DNA from: a virus
IMG/VR virus record: IMGVR_UViG_3300032322_002561
Location: 172,310-236,309 of that record
Length of the DNA stretch: 64,000 bases
Reading direction: 5' to 3' (one strand)
The notes under the pieces were generated by a model, which had not been told where the DNA came from, searched no databases, and was given only the letters and a program-made list of their open reading frames with translations. Below are positions 40,480 through 49,271 of this stretch, piece after piece (the stretch's first letter is position 1; the number at the start of each line of letters is the position of its first letter). A program made the position numbers and the translations under genes.

Positions 40480-40681
40480 AACTGGCCTTGATTCCATTCA
40501 ATGTGAACTGACTGACCCACTTGTCAGTGTCACTGTACAAGCCAGGAATGCGATGTGGCAGATACCAAAGATTCAAAAAAGTCCAGACAGCACAATCCCA
40601 ATACCAATCCGTGTAACTATTTAGATGTTGCCTTATAGGTTCCCATCCAGTCACTTGGCTTACCTGCCGCAAGTCGTTCAT
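40463..40681 (-). CDS. Possible small Trp/Tyr-rich protein
   Basis: Up to 72 aa (MNDLRQ... start) with a protein-like core YTDWYWDCAVWTFLNLWYLPHRIPGLYSDTDKWV. Overlaps the adenylate cyclase 3' end and has no clear ribosome site. Fills the gap between cyclase and the membrane cassette. Doubtful. Confidence 0.35.
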   Translation of the reverse strand: MNDLRQVSQVTGWEPIRQHLNSYTDWYWDCAVWTFLNLWYLPHRIPGLYSDTDKWVSQFTLNGIKASSICRS

Positions 40682-42632
40682 CCATGGCCCCATAATATGC
40701 CTCCAGTTCTGGGCAGGCTTGTTTGCATCCTGGAATCAAGGCCTGTGCTTTTTTCCATTCGCCTGCGTAATACAAGCTGATAAAATCTTTATGCAAATCT
40801 GTTTCTGTTGCCAATGTATATATGCGTACACCTTCGTTCTTGCCTTTGACAGCTATACAGTCTAGTTCCGTAACCGAGTAGGTATCTCGGACAAGCTCAG
40901 CAGTACGCGATCCCAATACAATGCGAACGCCATAAGGCTTTGACTGACCTTCGAGTCGGCTTGCCAGATTAACGCTGTCACCAAGGCAGGTGTAATCAAA
41001 ACGCTGACTGCTGCCCATATTACCAACGACAACGGTACCAGTGTTGATACCAAGGCCCATGCCAAAAGGCGGAACGCCTTCTGCACTGATTTCACGATTG
41101 AATTCATCCAAACTCTCCATCATTTGTAAAGCAGTACGCACAGCATTTCGAGCATGATCTGGATCATCCAAGGGTGCGTTCCAAAATGCCATCTGTGCAT
41201 CGCCAATATATTTGTCCAAGGTACCTGCATTTTCAAGTATCTTGGCAGTCATGGCTGTCATATAACGATTCATAATCTTTGTGAGTCCTTGCACGTCGGC
41301 ACCATAGTGTTCGCTGATGGTGGTAAATCCACGCACATCTGTGAACATGATGCTGAGTTCTCTGCTTTCACCGCCCAAGGTCAGTAGCTCGGGATTCTTT
41401 TGTAGACGTTCAACCATGGCTGGACTCAAGTATGTGCCAAACTGTTTCTTTATTTGTTGTTTAGCAAGATATTCAGATACAAAACGTACTCCGTAACTGT
41501 GAAGAAGCACAAGCACAAGGCCAGCAACAACCAAAGTGCCGTCCGTGAGCCAAGCATGACTCGAGTACAGAGCATGAGGAAGCCATAAACAAACACCAAG
41601 AACAACAACACTACCAGCAATACCAACATAGGTCCATCTCCCTAAAAATATCAGTGCTACACTTAGCAACACCAATGTTAAAATCTCTGCACCGTCGGCC
41701 CAGTCAGGTCTGGTGATGGCTGGACGTATTTTGTTGGCCATCACTGTAGAAATAACTGCGGCCTGCAAGTCCTGTGGCAACATTTCACCCAGACTGGTGG
41801 CCACTGGATTGGCCAAGCCCGCAGCACTGACACCTACAATCACTATCTCACCATCAAAGTCCTTTGGTAGATTCATCAAACTATGACGTTCTGGCGTTAG
41901 ACTCCAGTCAATCCAGATTCTACTGAGACTGTCTGTGGTTATCGGACCAAACTGTGGAATGCGTATTTTTTCCACACCAGATTCGTTGACTTTGACTTGT
42001 ATGGTTGAGTCGCCTGCGGCCACACGCATGACTTCTACGGCTAGACTGGGATATAATTGTCCGTTGTGGGCCACAACCATGGGCATGCGTCTGACCACAC
42101 CATCTATTTCAGGAAAAGTGTTGACTATGCCTACTCCAGCGGCGGCCTGTTCCACTGCAGGGATATTGGCGATGATACCACCGTAGTTCACAAAAGCATC
42201 TTGTCCATAGGGACCTATCTGCGCTGATCCTGGAGCTCGAGGTTGGTTGCGAGTCTGTGTGCTGCCTATGCTGGGCAACACTACTGGATGGCGTTTTAAG
42301 GTTTGGACGTAAGTTTGATCTCGGCCAAAACGATCGCTATCTGGAGTGAGCACGTTAAAAACAACAAGCCCAGCATTACGGCTGTAAAGGTCCTCAATGA
42401 TGGCAGCATATCTATCACGGCTAAAAGGAAATTGTCCATAACGTTCCAAAGCTTTCTCATCTATGTTTACCACATGCACTCCGGTGACTTCTGCTGGCTT
42501 GCTGGTCACAAGAGTATCAAAATAACGTAATCTTACACTTTCTACAAAGGCAGGATCTGCTATGCGTATACCCACAATCACAGCCAGGGTAAACAAGGCT
42601 GTCCAGGGGCTGGTTAGAATTTTTCTTAGCAT
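40617..42632 (-). CDS. CHASE2-domain class III adenylate/guanylate cyclase
   Basis: 671 aa from ATG 42632. N-terminal TM, extracytoplasmic CHASE2 sensor (~25-310: LRYFDTLV..., VNIDEKALERYGQFPFSRDRYAAII, DFDGEIVIVGVSAAGL), three TM segments (~330-405), then the cyclase (425-625): SIMFTDVRGF with metal Asp432, DKYIGD with Lys474/Asp478, and GDSVNLASRLEG with Asn555/Arg559, so catalysis looks intact. Position 480 is Gln (GDAQMAFWNAP, usually GDAVMAFWGAP). Makes cAMP, less likely cGMP, in response to an envelope signal. TTAAATA 4 nt before ATG. Very unusual in a phage. Confidence 0.93.
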   Translation of the reverse strand: MLRKILTSPWTALFTLAVIVGIRIADPAFVESVRLRYFDTLVTSKPAEVTGVHVVNIDEKALERYGQFPFSRDRYAAIIEDLYSRNAGLVVFNVLTPDSDRFGRDQTYVQTLKRHPVVLPSIGSTQTRNQPRAPGSAQIGPYGQDAFVNYGGIIANIPAVEQAAAGVGIVNTFPEIDGVVRRMPMVVAHNGQLYPSLAVEVMRVAAGDSTIQVKVNESGVEKIRIPQFGPITTDSLSRIWIDWSLTPERHSLMNLPKDFDGEIVIVGVSAAGLANPVATSLGEMLPQDLQAAVISTVMANKIRPAITRPDWADGAEILTLVLLSVALIFLGRWTYVGIAGSVVVLGVCLWLPHALYSSHAWLTDGTLVVAGLVLVLLHSYGVRFVSEYLAKQQIKKQFGTYLSPAMVERLQKNPELLTLGGESRELSIMFTDVRGFTTISEHYGADVQGLTKIMNRYMTAMTAKILENAGTLDKYIGDAQMAFWNAPLDDPDHARNAVRTALQMMESLDEFNREISAEGVPPFGMGLGINTGTVVVGNMGSSQRFDYTCLGDSVNLASRLEGQSKPYGVRIVLGSRTAELVRDTYSVTELDCIAVKGKNEGVRIYTLATETDLHKDFISLYYAGEWKKAQALIPGCKQACPELEAYYGAMDERLAAGKPSDWMGTYKATSK

Positions 42633-42636
42633 AGTG

Positions 42637-42643
42637 TATTTAA
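42637..42643 (-). promoter_or_regulatory. Late element TTAAATA abutting cyclase start
   Basis: TTAAATA-CACT-ATG; no ribosome site and no upstream gene on this strand, so translational coupling cannot explain initiation. Confidence 0.55.
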
Positions 42644-42644
42644 T

Positions 42645-42651
42645 GTAAATA
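42645..42651 (+). promoter_or_regulatory. Late element GTAAATA before SpeD-like gene
   Basis: GTAAATA with 8 nt to ATG 42660; back to back with the cyclase element. Confidence 0.55.
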
Positions 42652-42659
42652 TCAGCACT

Positions 42660-43010
42660 ATGTATTGGGGATATCATTTACTGTTAGATTGCAGCGGCTG
42701 TAAAAACATAGACAGCCGAGACAATATCTACCGTTTTGTCAAAGATTTGGTAGCTCGTATAGACATGACTGCACATGGCGAACCCATTATTGAATACTTG
42801 TTACCGGGTGATCCCAAACAGGGCTACAGTTTGATGCAGTTAATTACCACTTCAAACATTGCTGGACACTTTATGGAACTGGATGGCACCGCTTACTTTG
42901 ATATATTCAGTTGCAAAGAATTTGATATAGAAACAGCCAAACAAGTGGTGCACGATTATTTTGCACCCGAACGTATGCGTGTGAATTTCTTAACACGTCA
43001 TGCCGATTGA
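42660..43010 (+). CDS. S-adenosylmethionine-decarboxylase-like protein
   Basis: 116 aa. DCSGCKNIDSRDNIYRFVKDLVARIDM, QLITTSNIAGHFMELDGTAYFDIFSCKEFDIETAKQVVHDYF and NFLTR follow the SpeD/SpeH order. The usual self-processing ESHI(T/S)xHTWPE is TTSNIAGHFMEL, so the pyruvoyl Ser may be Ser65-66 but activity is uncertain. SpeD-like genes are known auxiliary genes of marine phages. Feeds polyamine synthesis if active. Confidence 0.75.
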   Translation: MYWGYHLLLDCSGCKNIDSRDNIYRFVKDLVARIDMTAHGEPIIEYLLPGDPKQGYSLMQLITTSNIAGHFMELDGTAYFDIFSCKEFDIETAKQVVHDYFAPERMRVNFLTRHAD

Positions 43011-43740
43011 GTTTCCTGTCAAGGTTCCTTACACCACAGCACCCAACATGGTGCGCAACACAGGCGAAGTTTTTAATCGTCGACCCAATAAGCGCATCCT
43101 AGAACTCAAACGCCAAGAACTGATCCGGCATAACAAAGATCTGTACGCCCAAACTGACCTGGCAGCCAATTTACGTCTGGTAGGACATGCTTTAGACTTT
43201 TGCGGCCTGCCCAACTATTATGGCCTACAACAGTTGGCCATGAGCATCGAAGAAGACATTGCTATCATGCACAAGGGTAGGTTAGAAGCTATTTGTTTTT
43301 GTTTTCCTAGTAGCTGGATACCTCGAGAACGCATAGGTCAGACCTTGGCAGACATACATGCACCAGTGGCCGACGGTGACAAGTTAAGACAAATGAGCCA
43401 ACGCATAGCCGAGACCATGGCTGATCCAGCACAAGGCAGTTTCCGCAGACATGTATGGACCATTGCCAACAGCGGCGAGCTCAGTCAACATCCGGCCAGC
43501 AAGAGCAATCTGGTGCCCACCAGCATCGAAGATCTTTGGTTTAGACTGGAAACACAGACCACGCATCCTGTGGGCGATGGTGTTACTAGTTTGTTTTTTG
43601 TGCGAGTGGAAACAGAACCATTGTCAATGATTTGGAATGACTCGCACCGACGCCAGATCTTGATAGACAGTGTCAACAGCATGTCCGATGCTGTGTTGAC
43701 CTACAAAAACTTACACGAGATCAAAAAACTGCTGATCTAG
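43000..43740 (+). CDS. DUF3445 / heme-dependent oxidative N-demethylase-like protein
   Basis: 246 aa. ICFCFPSSWIPRERIGQTLADIHAPVADGDKL and DLWFRLETQTTHPVGDGVTSLFFVRVETEPLSMI match the DUF3445 core (P..W...K.G..l..IH.PVP; RxExQTL). Members demethylate amines such as dimethylamine. It overlaps the SpeD-like gene by 11 bp; both handle amines, which may be meaningful. Confidence 0.8.
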   Translation: MPIEFPVKVPYTTAPNMVRNTGEVFNRRPNKRILELKRQELIRHNKDLYAQTDLAANLRLVGHALDFCGLPNYYGLQQLAMSIEEDIAIMHKGRLEAICFCFPSSWIPRERIGQTLADIHAPVADGDKLRQMSQRIAETMADPAQGSFRRHVWTIANSGELSQHPASKSNLVPTSIEDLWFRLETQTTHPVGDGVTSLFFVRVETEPLSMIWNDSHRRQILIDSVNSMSDAVLTYKNLHEIKKLLI

Positions 43741-44027
43741 TTCATTAATAATCTGATAAGTCCAACTGTGTCAATGGTGATCATCAGCAGGTAGTTGGCC
43801 AGCATTCCTGAACTACGACGAGTCCATGCGGCCCAGGCCAGCAGGCTACAAGTTACAATAAACGCAGGATAGATCCAGTAAAAGGGCGGGTTAGGCAAGG
43901 TCACTGCCATGGTTACAGCCACCACCACACTCACAATCCAGGCTACAAACTCGGCGGCAAAGCGTAAAGGATAACTGCGATAATCTTCCTGTATCCAACT
44001 CCAGGTTCGTTGTATAGTATCTATCAT
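43737..44027 (-). CDS. Small membrane protein
   Basis: 96 aa, three TM segments (about 23-42, 48-64, 74-94). ATGA junction with uvsE. Unknown. Confidence 0.75.
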   Translation of the reverse strand: MIDTIQRTWSWIQEDYRSYPLRFAAEFVAWIVSVVVAVTMAVTLPNPPFYWIYPAFIVTCSLLAWAAWTRRSSGMLANYLLMITIDTVGLIRLLMN

Positions 44028-45055
44028 ACCAATCCTAACTCCACTGCACGATTGTAAACCTGCTCACTGGCCAGGTTCTTGCCTTTGCTTTCGCACTGTA
44101 TGTCAAACTGGTCCCAGAAGCCCAACACCCAGTCAGTGGCGGCCTGATTCCAATAAAAATCTGAGTGTGCTCGTAATTTTTGTTTTTTGAATCCAGACTC
44201 TAGCAGACTTGCATGATCTGGTTTATGGTGAACGGCATGGTCAACAAGTAGATCTTCACGGCTAACGCTGTAGTGCATAGCAGGACGCACACCGCGCCAA
44301 CTGTCAACAACACGTTTGACCCTATCGTCATCAGGCTGGATGTATTCGCCCGTTTTAATCCAGTGATGATGAACATCAAGAACAGTAGGAACAATATCAG
44401 CCAGCTCCAGGCAATGATCCAGCCCATGTGTTATTTCCTCGTTTTCAAAGGTGATACAGTTGCGTGCTTCTGTACTTAGTCGAGACCAGGCACGACGAGC
44501 ACCAGCGGCACCGGCCTTGCCGGAGATATGCACATTGATCTTCATGTCTTGAAACTGACGACCAAAGCCCATCCAACGAGCCATGTCGGCATGATACTCG
44601 AACTCTTCTATACTGCGATCTACGATTTCTTGGCTTTCACTACCCAACACACAAAACTGCCCTGGATGAAAGCTGACTCGCACATCTAGTCTACGGGCGG
44701 TTTCGCCAATGGGTGCAAAAATACGTTCACAGTGTGCTTGGATCTCAGGGCGTTGCCACCAGGCCTTCCAATCCTTTTCTGTGTAGCCCTGTAGCATTTC
44801 TGATCCTAAGCGCACCATCCTACGATTGGCCGGCAATGAAGCCACACGCTCAATCAGTCGGACAGCAGCCGCAGTATTGTGGTTCATGATGTCCCACTGG
44901 CGTTGTTCGGCTTCCTCAGGATGCTCACGCAACCAACGCATGGTCGTGCTACGGCCATTTAGGTCACGGTCTTTGGCATTGACTTTCATGCCGCCGCATT
45001 CGCTGGGATCATTGAGCCATTTGCAACAGAAACCAATGCGTTTGAGTGTAGTCAT
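44024..45055 (-). CDS. uvsE: UV damage endonuclease (UvsE/UVDE)
   Basis: 343 aa TIM-barrel enzyme: RIGFCCKWLNDP, VRLGSEMLQGY, RVSFHPGQFCVLGS, KINVHISGKAGA, ITFENEEITHGLD, VPTVLDVHHHW, MHYSVSRED and RAHSDFYWN carry the metal-binding His/Glu/Asp residues. Nicks 5' to UV photoproducts. Known in T4-like cyanophages. ATG 45055 lies 5 nt after the TATAAT of its promoter, so the mRNA may be leaderless. Confidence 0.93.
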   Translation of the reverse strand: MTTLKRIGFCCKWLNDPSECGGMKVNAKDRDLNGRSTTMRWLREHPEEAEQRQWDIMNHNTAAAVRLIERVASLPANRRMVRLGSEMLQGYTEKDWKAWWQRPEIQAHCERIFAPIGETARRLDVRVSFHPGQFCVLGSESQEIVDRSIEEFEYHADMARWMGFGRQFQDMKINVHISGKAGAAGARRAWSRLSTEARNCITFENEEITHGLDHCLELADIVPTVLDVHHHWIKTGEYIQPDDDRVKRVVDSWRGVRPAMHYSVSREDLLVDHAVHHKPDHASLLESGFKKQKLRAHSDFYWNQAATDWVLGFWDQFDIQCESKGKNLASEQVYNRAVELGLV

Positions 45056-45060
45056 AAGCT

Positions 45061-45090
45061 ATTATAGCATGACTAATGATTTTTTGTCAA
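45061..45090 (-). promoter_or_regulatory. Early-type sigma70 promoter of uvsE
   Basis: TTGACA 45085-45090, 18 bp, TATAAT 45061-45066 with TGC extension. Confidence 0.8.
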
Positions 45091-46004
45091 TGACGCCGCT
45101 GAGTATCCAAAGTTACACAATGAAATCCACCTCCCAAGGTTCTGGAGTGGCTTAATGCTAGTGGTATGGTATCAAAACCTTTGGATTTCAATAGTTCTAT
45201 CAAATGCGGCTGTGCAGAATCCAATATCACGGTTTCTGGATCCACAGCCAGCATGTTCATGGCTATCCATTTTGATGCATAAGGATATTGGTAGAAACTT
45301 TGCGGCACAATCATTTCATCTGTCACCCAAATCTTTTCCCAGTAATCAAATGCTCGCGGACAGTTGTCTTTGTTGACTCGGCTGGCATTTAGCAAGACTA
45401 GGCCTTCTCGCAAGGGCACAATGGTTGAATCAATGTGTACACCTGCGTAGAAATTGCACGATTCGATCTTGACTTGTGGAAACTTTTTTGCCAACCATTC
45501 ATAAGCGGCTCTGTTGCCTGAGGCTGATTCCAAAAACAACCAAGTATCGCCTAATCTGCAAACGTTGGCTGCATCCATGATCATTCCTGAATCTCTGGGC
45601 ATGGTCAGAATATTACTGGCTTCGGCCAACAATCTTGTGTAGTTTGTGATTTCTTGGTTGCGACACGGATACATCATGTTGACATCAACCACAGTGTCTT
45701 TCCAGATCAAGAGACGATCTCTGGGGCAATAATTATACATGCCTTCTGTTTCTACAAAATTCATGGGTCGGGGCCTGTAAACAGTGACTCCCAGACGCAA
45801 CAAGGTTTCACTCAGCGTGTCAAGTTCTCTATTGGCCTGATCGACAATGTGTTGCGGTACCGGGCCTGAAGGCACCGGTGTTTCCTTCCAAGTGGTTTTT
45901 TTGCCTTCTTCAGCAAATACTGGATCCGATGTGGGCCAGTTGGCGTGGGTAGCACTGCCCACAACTATTTTTTCTAACGGATCCCACTCATTGATTGAAT
46001 ACAT
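45087..46004 (-). CDS. Amidinotransferase / arginine-deiminase-family enzyme
   Basis: 305 aa from ATG 46004 (TGATG junction). EWDPLEKIVVGSA, DAANVCRLGDTWLFLESASGN, YAGVHIDSTIVPLREGLVLLNASRVN and GGGFHCVTLD show the guanidine-modifying fold with catalytic His (VHID) and Cys296. Likely transfers an amidino group from arginine, or hydrolyses a guanidine. Third gene after the nucleotide-sugar dehydrogenase and 2OG oxygenase; a surface-sugar or small-molecule role is possible. Confidence 0.87.
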   Translation of the reverse strand: MYSINEWDPLEKIVVGSATHANWPTSDPVFAEEGKKTTWKETPVPSGPVPQHIVDQANRELDTLSETLLRLGVTVYRPRPMNFVETEGMYNYCPRDRLLIWKDTVVDVNMMYPCRNQEITNYTRLLAEASNILTMPRDSGMIMDAANVCRLGDTWLFLESASGNRAAYEWLAKKFPQVKIESCNFYAGVHIDSTIVPLREGLVLLNASRVNKDNCPRAFDYWEKIWVTDEMIVPQSFYQYPYASKWIAMNMLAVDPETVILDSAQPHLIELLKSKGFDTIPLALSHSRTLGGGFHCVTLDTQRRH

Positions 46005-46519
46005 CACACATGTCCTGTAACTTGCAAAGTATATCTGGGCACTATGCCGCAATTGGCTGCCATATGCGGAGTGTCATAGGGCCATTCTACAACATCTCCG
46101 GCTCCCCAATTTACAAAAGGCGAATCCATGTATTCAGCATAGTGTCCGGGTTGCCAGTCTTGTAAAAAAATCACAGCACGTCGTATGTTGTGTTCTTGTC
46201 CGTGCAAATTGAACAACTCAATATATTTGATGTAAAGATCACTGTGTGTGGGTAATATGGTACCGGGCATCATTCTATAGTAACTGGTACCTATGTCTTT
46301 CCATCCAAGATTAGCAAATATGCTAATGAATTGTTGATTCCATGATGGTTGTGAACTGCGCATGTCGCACATGTCACCTGTGAATCGATTTGGGAATCCC
46401 AACGACAACCAACGTTGCAAGTTGGGGTTGTCGTTGAATGGTTCGTTTATGTATTCAAGATGAACAAATTCATCATCCCAAAATTTCTTAAGCCGGTACT
46501 TTGTGATTGATCTGTCCAT
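46004..46519 (-). CDS. Aspartyl/asparaginyl beta-hydroxylase-like 2OG-Fe oxygenase
   Basis: 171 aa from ATG 46519, inside the upstream gene end. PGTILPTHSDLYIKY gives the HxD iron site, DTPHMAANCG the second His, and PRYTLQVTGH the 2OG-binding Arg. Substrate unknown. Similar proteins are frequent in marine phages. Confidence 0.82.
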   Translation of the reverse strand: MDRSITKYRLKKFWDDEFVHLEYINEPFNDNPNLQRWLSLGFPNRFTGDMCDMRSSQPSWNQQFISIFANLGWKDIGTSYYRMMPGTILPTHSDLYIKYIELFNLHGQEHNIRRAVIFLQDWQPGHYAEYMDSPFVNWGAGDVVEWPYDTPHMAANCGIVPRYTLQVTGHV

Positions 46520-47777
46520 ATTTGACGTTGGTTTCGAAGTTGGTATTTCTAGTGTTACCATAATGAATCACCGTGATACCACTGACGTCGACCATTTTCC
46601 TCCAGGGATCCACAACCACACTGCCAGCTTGGATTTCGCAGTACGGTAAAGTATCCTGTTGTTCACCGGTGTATTCGTAGGTGATTTTTCTGTTGTGTGC
46701 CCAAAGATACACAGCTGGGCCATCAACAGATTCTACTACATCTGTAGAATCGTCGGCCAAGGGATCCACATAAGTCACAGTCATGCCGGCTTCCTTGACA
46801 TAGTGGCCAACCAAGGTTGAATAACTGCCAATGCAATAGGGCACATCGGGCTTGTAGGCCTTGCCGTGTATGACTATGGGTAGATTGTGTTGTCGAGCCT
46901 TATCTACCAGGAACAAGGCCAAATTTTTGGCCTGTACTTCTCGTGCCAGCATGATGGTATCAAACAAGTCGTAACCAACATCATATTCTTCGGCCAGCCA
47001 ACGCAGCGCAATGTTGTCTCTGGGATGACAAGCGCCAGCATCGCCCATGCCTGCTGTCATGTACTTGGGTCCCATGATACGCATGGTGCTGCGAGCCAAG
47101 GCATTTGTTACTACGTCTACGTTGATGTTGCCAATCCGCATGGCAAAATCTTGAATCATGTTGGCCAGGCCGACCTTGGCACTAATAAATGTGTTGTAGA
47201 AAATCTTAATGGCTTCGCATTCATCCCAGGTTCCGATTTCGTATCTGGGGTTATTTTGCATGATGGTTTTGTAAATGTCAATCAATTCACCAGCCAAGGT
47301 GTTGGGATTTCCGTCTTCGGTGCCAATCATGACCATTTCTGGATTGACCATGTCCCACTTTACACTTCCCATGGCGATCAGATAAGGGTTGTATAAAAAT
47401 TGATGTTTTTTATCTAAAAGCGTAATAAAATGACGTCGTGTTGTGCCCGGTAACACTGTGCTGATCAGCACAACTTTTTTTGAGGATTTGGCATGTTGAT
47501 TTATCTTGCTTATGGCATCTTTGACAGCATCATGTCCAAAATCTTTGGGCTTCATGTGTGAACTAGGAACGCTGCCATCATAGCCTTCTTCGTGCGGAGT
47601 AGGCACAGCAATAAAAATCCACTCACTTTGATTGACCACTTCGTCAATGTCACAAACTTTGACGCTGTCACTTTGGCGTGGGTAAATATCATATCCCCTA
47701 ACGGTGTGTTTTTCAGCAAAGACTTCAGCACAATCTAGACCCAGTTTACCTAGACCAATAAATCCTATATTTTTCAT
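46488..47777 (-). CDS. UDP-glucose/GDP-mannose dehydrogenase family protein
   Basis: 429 aa from ATG 47777 (AAAGGAA 9 nt upstream). NAD-binding GFIGLGKLG (5-13), AVPTPHE, VLISTVLPGTT, YNPYLIAMGS and catalytic Cys250 in GDAGACHPRDN; C-terminal domain HGKAYKPDVPYCIGS. Oxidises a sugar nucleotide to a uronic acid. Divergent from the glycosyltransferase-like gene with start codons one base apart, suggesting a joint glycan role. Confidence 0.9.
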   Translation of the reverse strand: MKNIGFIGLGKLGLDCAEVFAEKHTVRGYDIYPRQSDSVKVCDIDEVVNQSEWIFIAVPTPHEEGYDGSVPSSHMKPKDFGHDAVKDAISKINQHAKSSKKVVLISTVLPGTTRRHFITLLDKKHQFLYNPYLIAMGSVKWDMVNPEMVMIGTEDGNPNTLAGELIDIYKTIMQNNPRYEIGTWDECEAIKIFYNTFISAKVGLANMIQDFAMRIGNINVDVVTNALARSTMRIMGPKYMTAGMGDAGACHPRDNIALRWLAEEYDVGYDLFDTIMLAREVQAKNLALFLVDKARQHNLPIVIHGKAYKPDVPYCIGSYSTLVGHYVKEAGMTVTYVDPLADDSTDVVESVDGPAVYLWAHNRKITYEYTGEQQDTLPYCEIQAGSVVVDPWRKMVDVSGITVIHYGNTRNTNFETNVKYGQINHKVPA

Positions 47778-47778
47778 T

Positions 47779-48948
47779 ATGAGTGTTCCTTTAGATAGAT
47801 TATACAACTACTTGCAAGACATTGTCAAGATTGATATTGTAATTTATCGCTGGTATCCACACGGATCAAAAAAACCCATCTACATACGTCCCTTGAAACA
47901 CTATGACACAATGAGCTTGCAACAAGGACCCTTTGTGCTCATGCATGATCAAGAACCCCTGGGCATGGATCAATACAGTGATCAAGATCTTATAGAATTT
48001 AAAAATTGGATAGCAGAACGTGCACCAGAAGTACATTCAGTTGGTGTCAACACTTTCATGGAAACCTTGAGAAACAACAATCTGGGAGGATTCTTGCCCG
48101 TGGATAATAACCAACCTGTGGTTGTAGTTCACAGTGAGCAGAACAGTAATGAAGTAAAAATTCTTGAAAGCACCGGTCATTTTCCAGTGTATTATTGGAG
48201 CCATGCTCTACTTGCACGAGATTGGTATCGTTATGCTGAACATGATCCCAAATTATCTTGCAAAGAATTACAACAAACCTTTCTCATCTACAGTCGTGCT
48301 TGGTCAGGCACACGCGAATATAGATTAAAGTTTTCTGAACTATTGGTTGATAATGACATGGTAGATCATTGTCGCATGAGTTTTAGCCCAACTGATTCGG
48401 ATCGGCCTTACACAAATCATGTGTATAAAAATCCCATTTTCGCCATCAACACCCAACTAGAAAATTATTTTTCAATCAATCACACAGAGTCAGATGCCAG
48501 TGCTGACTATTGCACCCAAGATTATCAAGCCACCAAGATGGAGGTGGTGTTGGAAACATTGTTTGATGATCATCGCTGGCATCTCACAGAAAAAATTCTA
48601 CGGCCCATTGCGTGTGGACATCCTTTTATTTTGGTTTCAACTCCGGGCAGTCTTAGATACTTGCGTAGTTATGGATTTAAGACTTTTGATGATGTCATTG
48701 ACGAATCATATGACAACATAGTTGATCCTTTGGCGCGACTAAAAGCCGTAGTTGAAGTCATGAAACATTTGCTGTCAGCTGATGCACATACATGGAGCAT
48801 GCTCAAGACCACAGCCGAATACAACAAATCCCTGTTTTTCTCTGCAGAATTTCAGCGTAGAATAGTTGACGAATTCTCAGCAAACTTTGATCAGGCACTT
48901 TTTAATATGACACCATCCCAGTCTGGGTCAGGCGGATTATCAACATAG
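47779..48948 (+). CDS. Exostosin/fucosyltransferase-like glycosyltransferase
   Basis: 389 aa from ATG 47779. The C-terminal region HLTEKILRPIACGHPFILVSTPGSLRYLRSYGFKTFDDVIDESYDNI matches the sugar-nucleotide-binding end of exostosin/fucosyltransferase-like families seen in phages and giant viruses. No signal peptide, so cytoplasmic. No ribosome site; ATG is 1 nt from the divergent ATG 47777. Overlaps the convergent 48891 gene by 58 bp. Confidence 0.78.
   Translation: MSVPLDRLYNYLQDIVKIDIVIYRWYPHGSKKPIYIRPLKHYDTMSLQQGPFVLMHDQEPLGMDQYSDQDLIEFKNWIAERAPEVHSVGVNTFMETLRNNNLGGFLPVDNNQPVVVVHSEQNSNEVKILESTGHFPVYYWSHALLARDWYRYAEHDPKLSCKELQQTFLIYSRAWSGTREYRLKFSELLVDNDMVDHCRMSFSPTDSDRPYTNHVYKNPIFAINTQLENYFSINHTESDASADYCTQDYQATKMEVVLETLFDDHRWHLTEKILRPIACGHPFILVSTPGSLRYLRSYGFKTFDDVIDESYDNIVDPLARLKAVVEVMKHLLSADAHTWSMLKTTAEYNKSLFFSAEFQRRIVDEFSANFDQALFNMTPSQSGSGGLST
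47799..47828 (-). promoter_or_regulatory. Early-type sigma70 promoter inside the glycosyltransferase gene
   Basis: TTGACA 47823-47828, 18 bp, TATAAT 47799-47804, leftward into 47777. Confidence 0.78.
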
Positions 48949-49247
48949 CGATTGACCCGCTGTAGTAGATTTTCATAAAAGCTGTCTAACTCACCACCCC
49001 AACGTCCTGTCAGCGACTTTATGGCACTTTGACAGTATTCCCAATTGCGTTGACGATATTCAACCAAAAGTTGATTGTGTGCTTGTCGGTAGTCATCTAA
49101 GGTGGGAAATTCATGCAAAGGTATATTTTCTACTACACAATAGGCTTTGACTACATCATCTGCTCCGGCAAATTTAAAATTGTCCAGTTCCAAAATCGTG
49201 TAATTGTCTGGCAAGTCTTTGATGTCATCTCCAAATATTATGTTCAT
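48891..49247 (-). CDS. Unknown phage protein
   Basis: 118 aa; NIIFGDDIKDLPDNYTILELDNFKF and a helical C-terminal half. AAAGGA before ATG. No family. Confidence 0.75.
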   Translation of the reverse strand: MNIIFGDDIKDLPDNYTILELDNFKFAGADDVVKAYCVVENIPLHEFPTLDDYRQAHNQLLVEYRQRNWEYCQSAIKSLTGRWGGELDSFYENLLQRVNRYVDNPPDPDWDGVILKSA

Positions 49248-49258
49248 ATGTTTTCCTT

Positions 49259-49265
49259 TTAAATA
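49259..49265 (+). promoter_or_regulatory. Late element TTAAATA abutting phosphoesterase start
   Basis: TTAAATA-TGTATC-ATG, 6 nt; no ribosome site and no upstream same-strand gene. Confidence 0.5.
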
Positions 49266-49271
49266 TGTATC

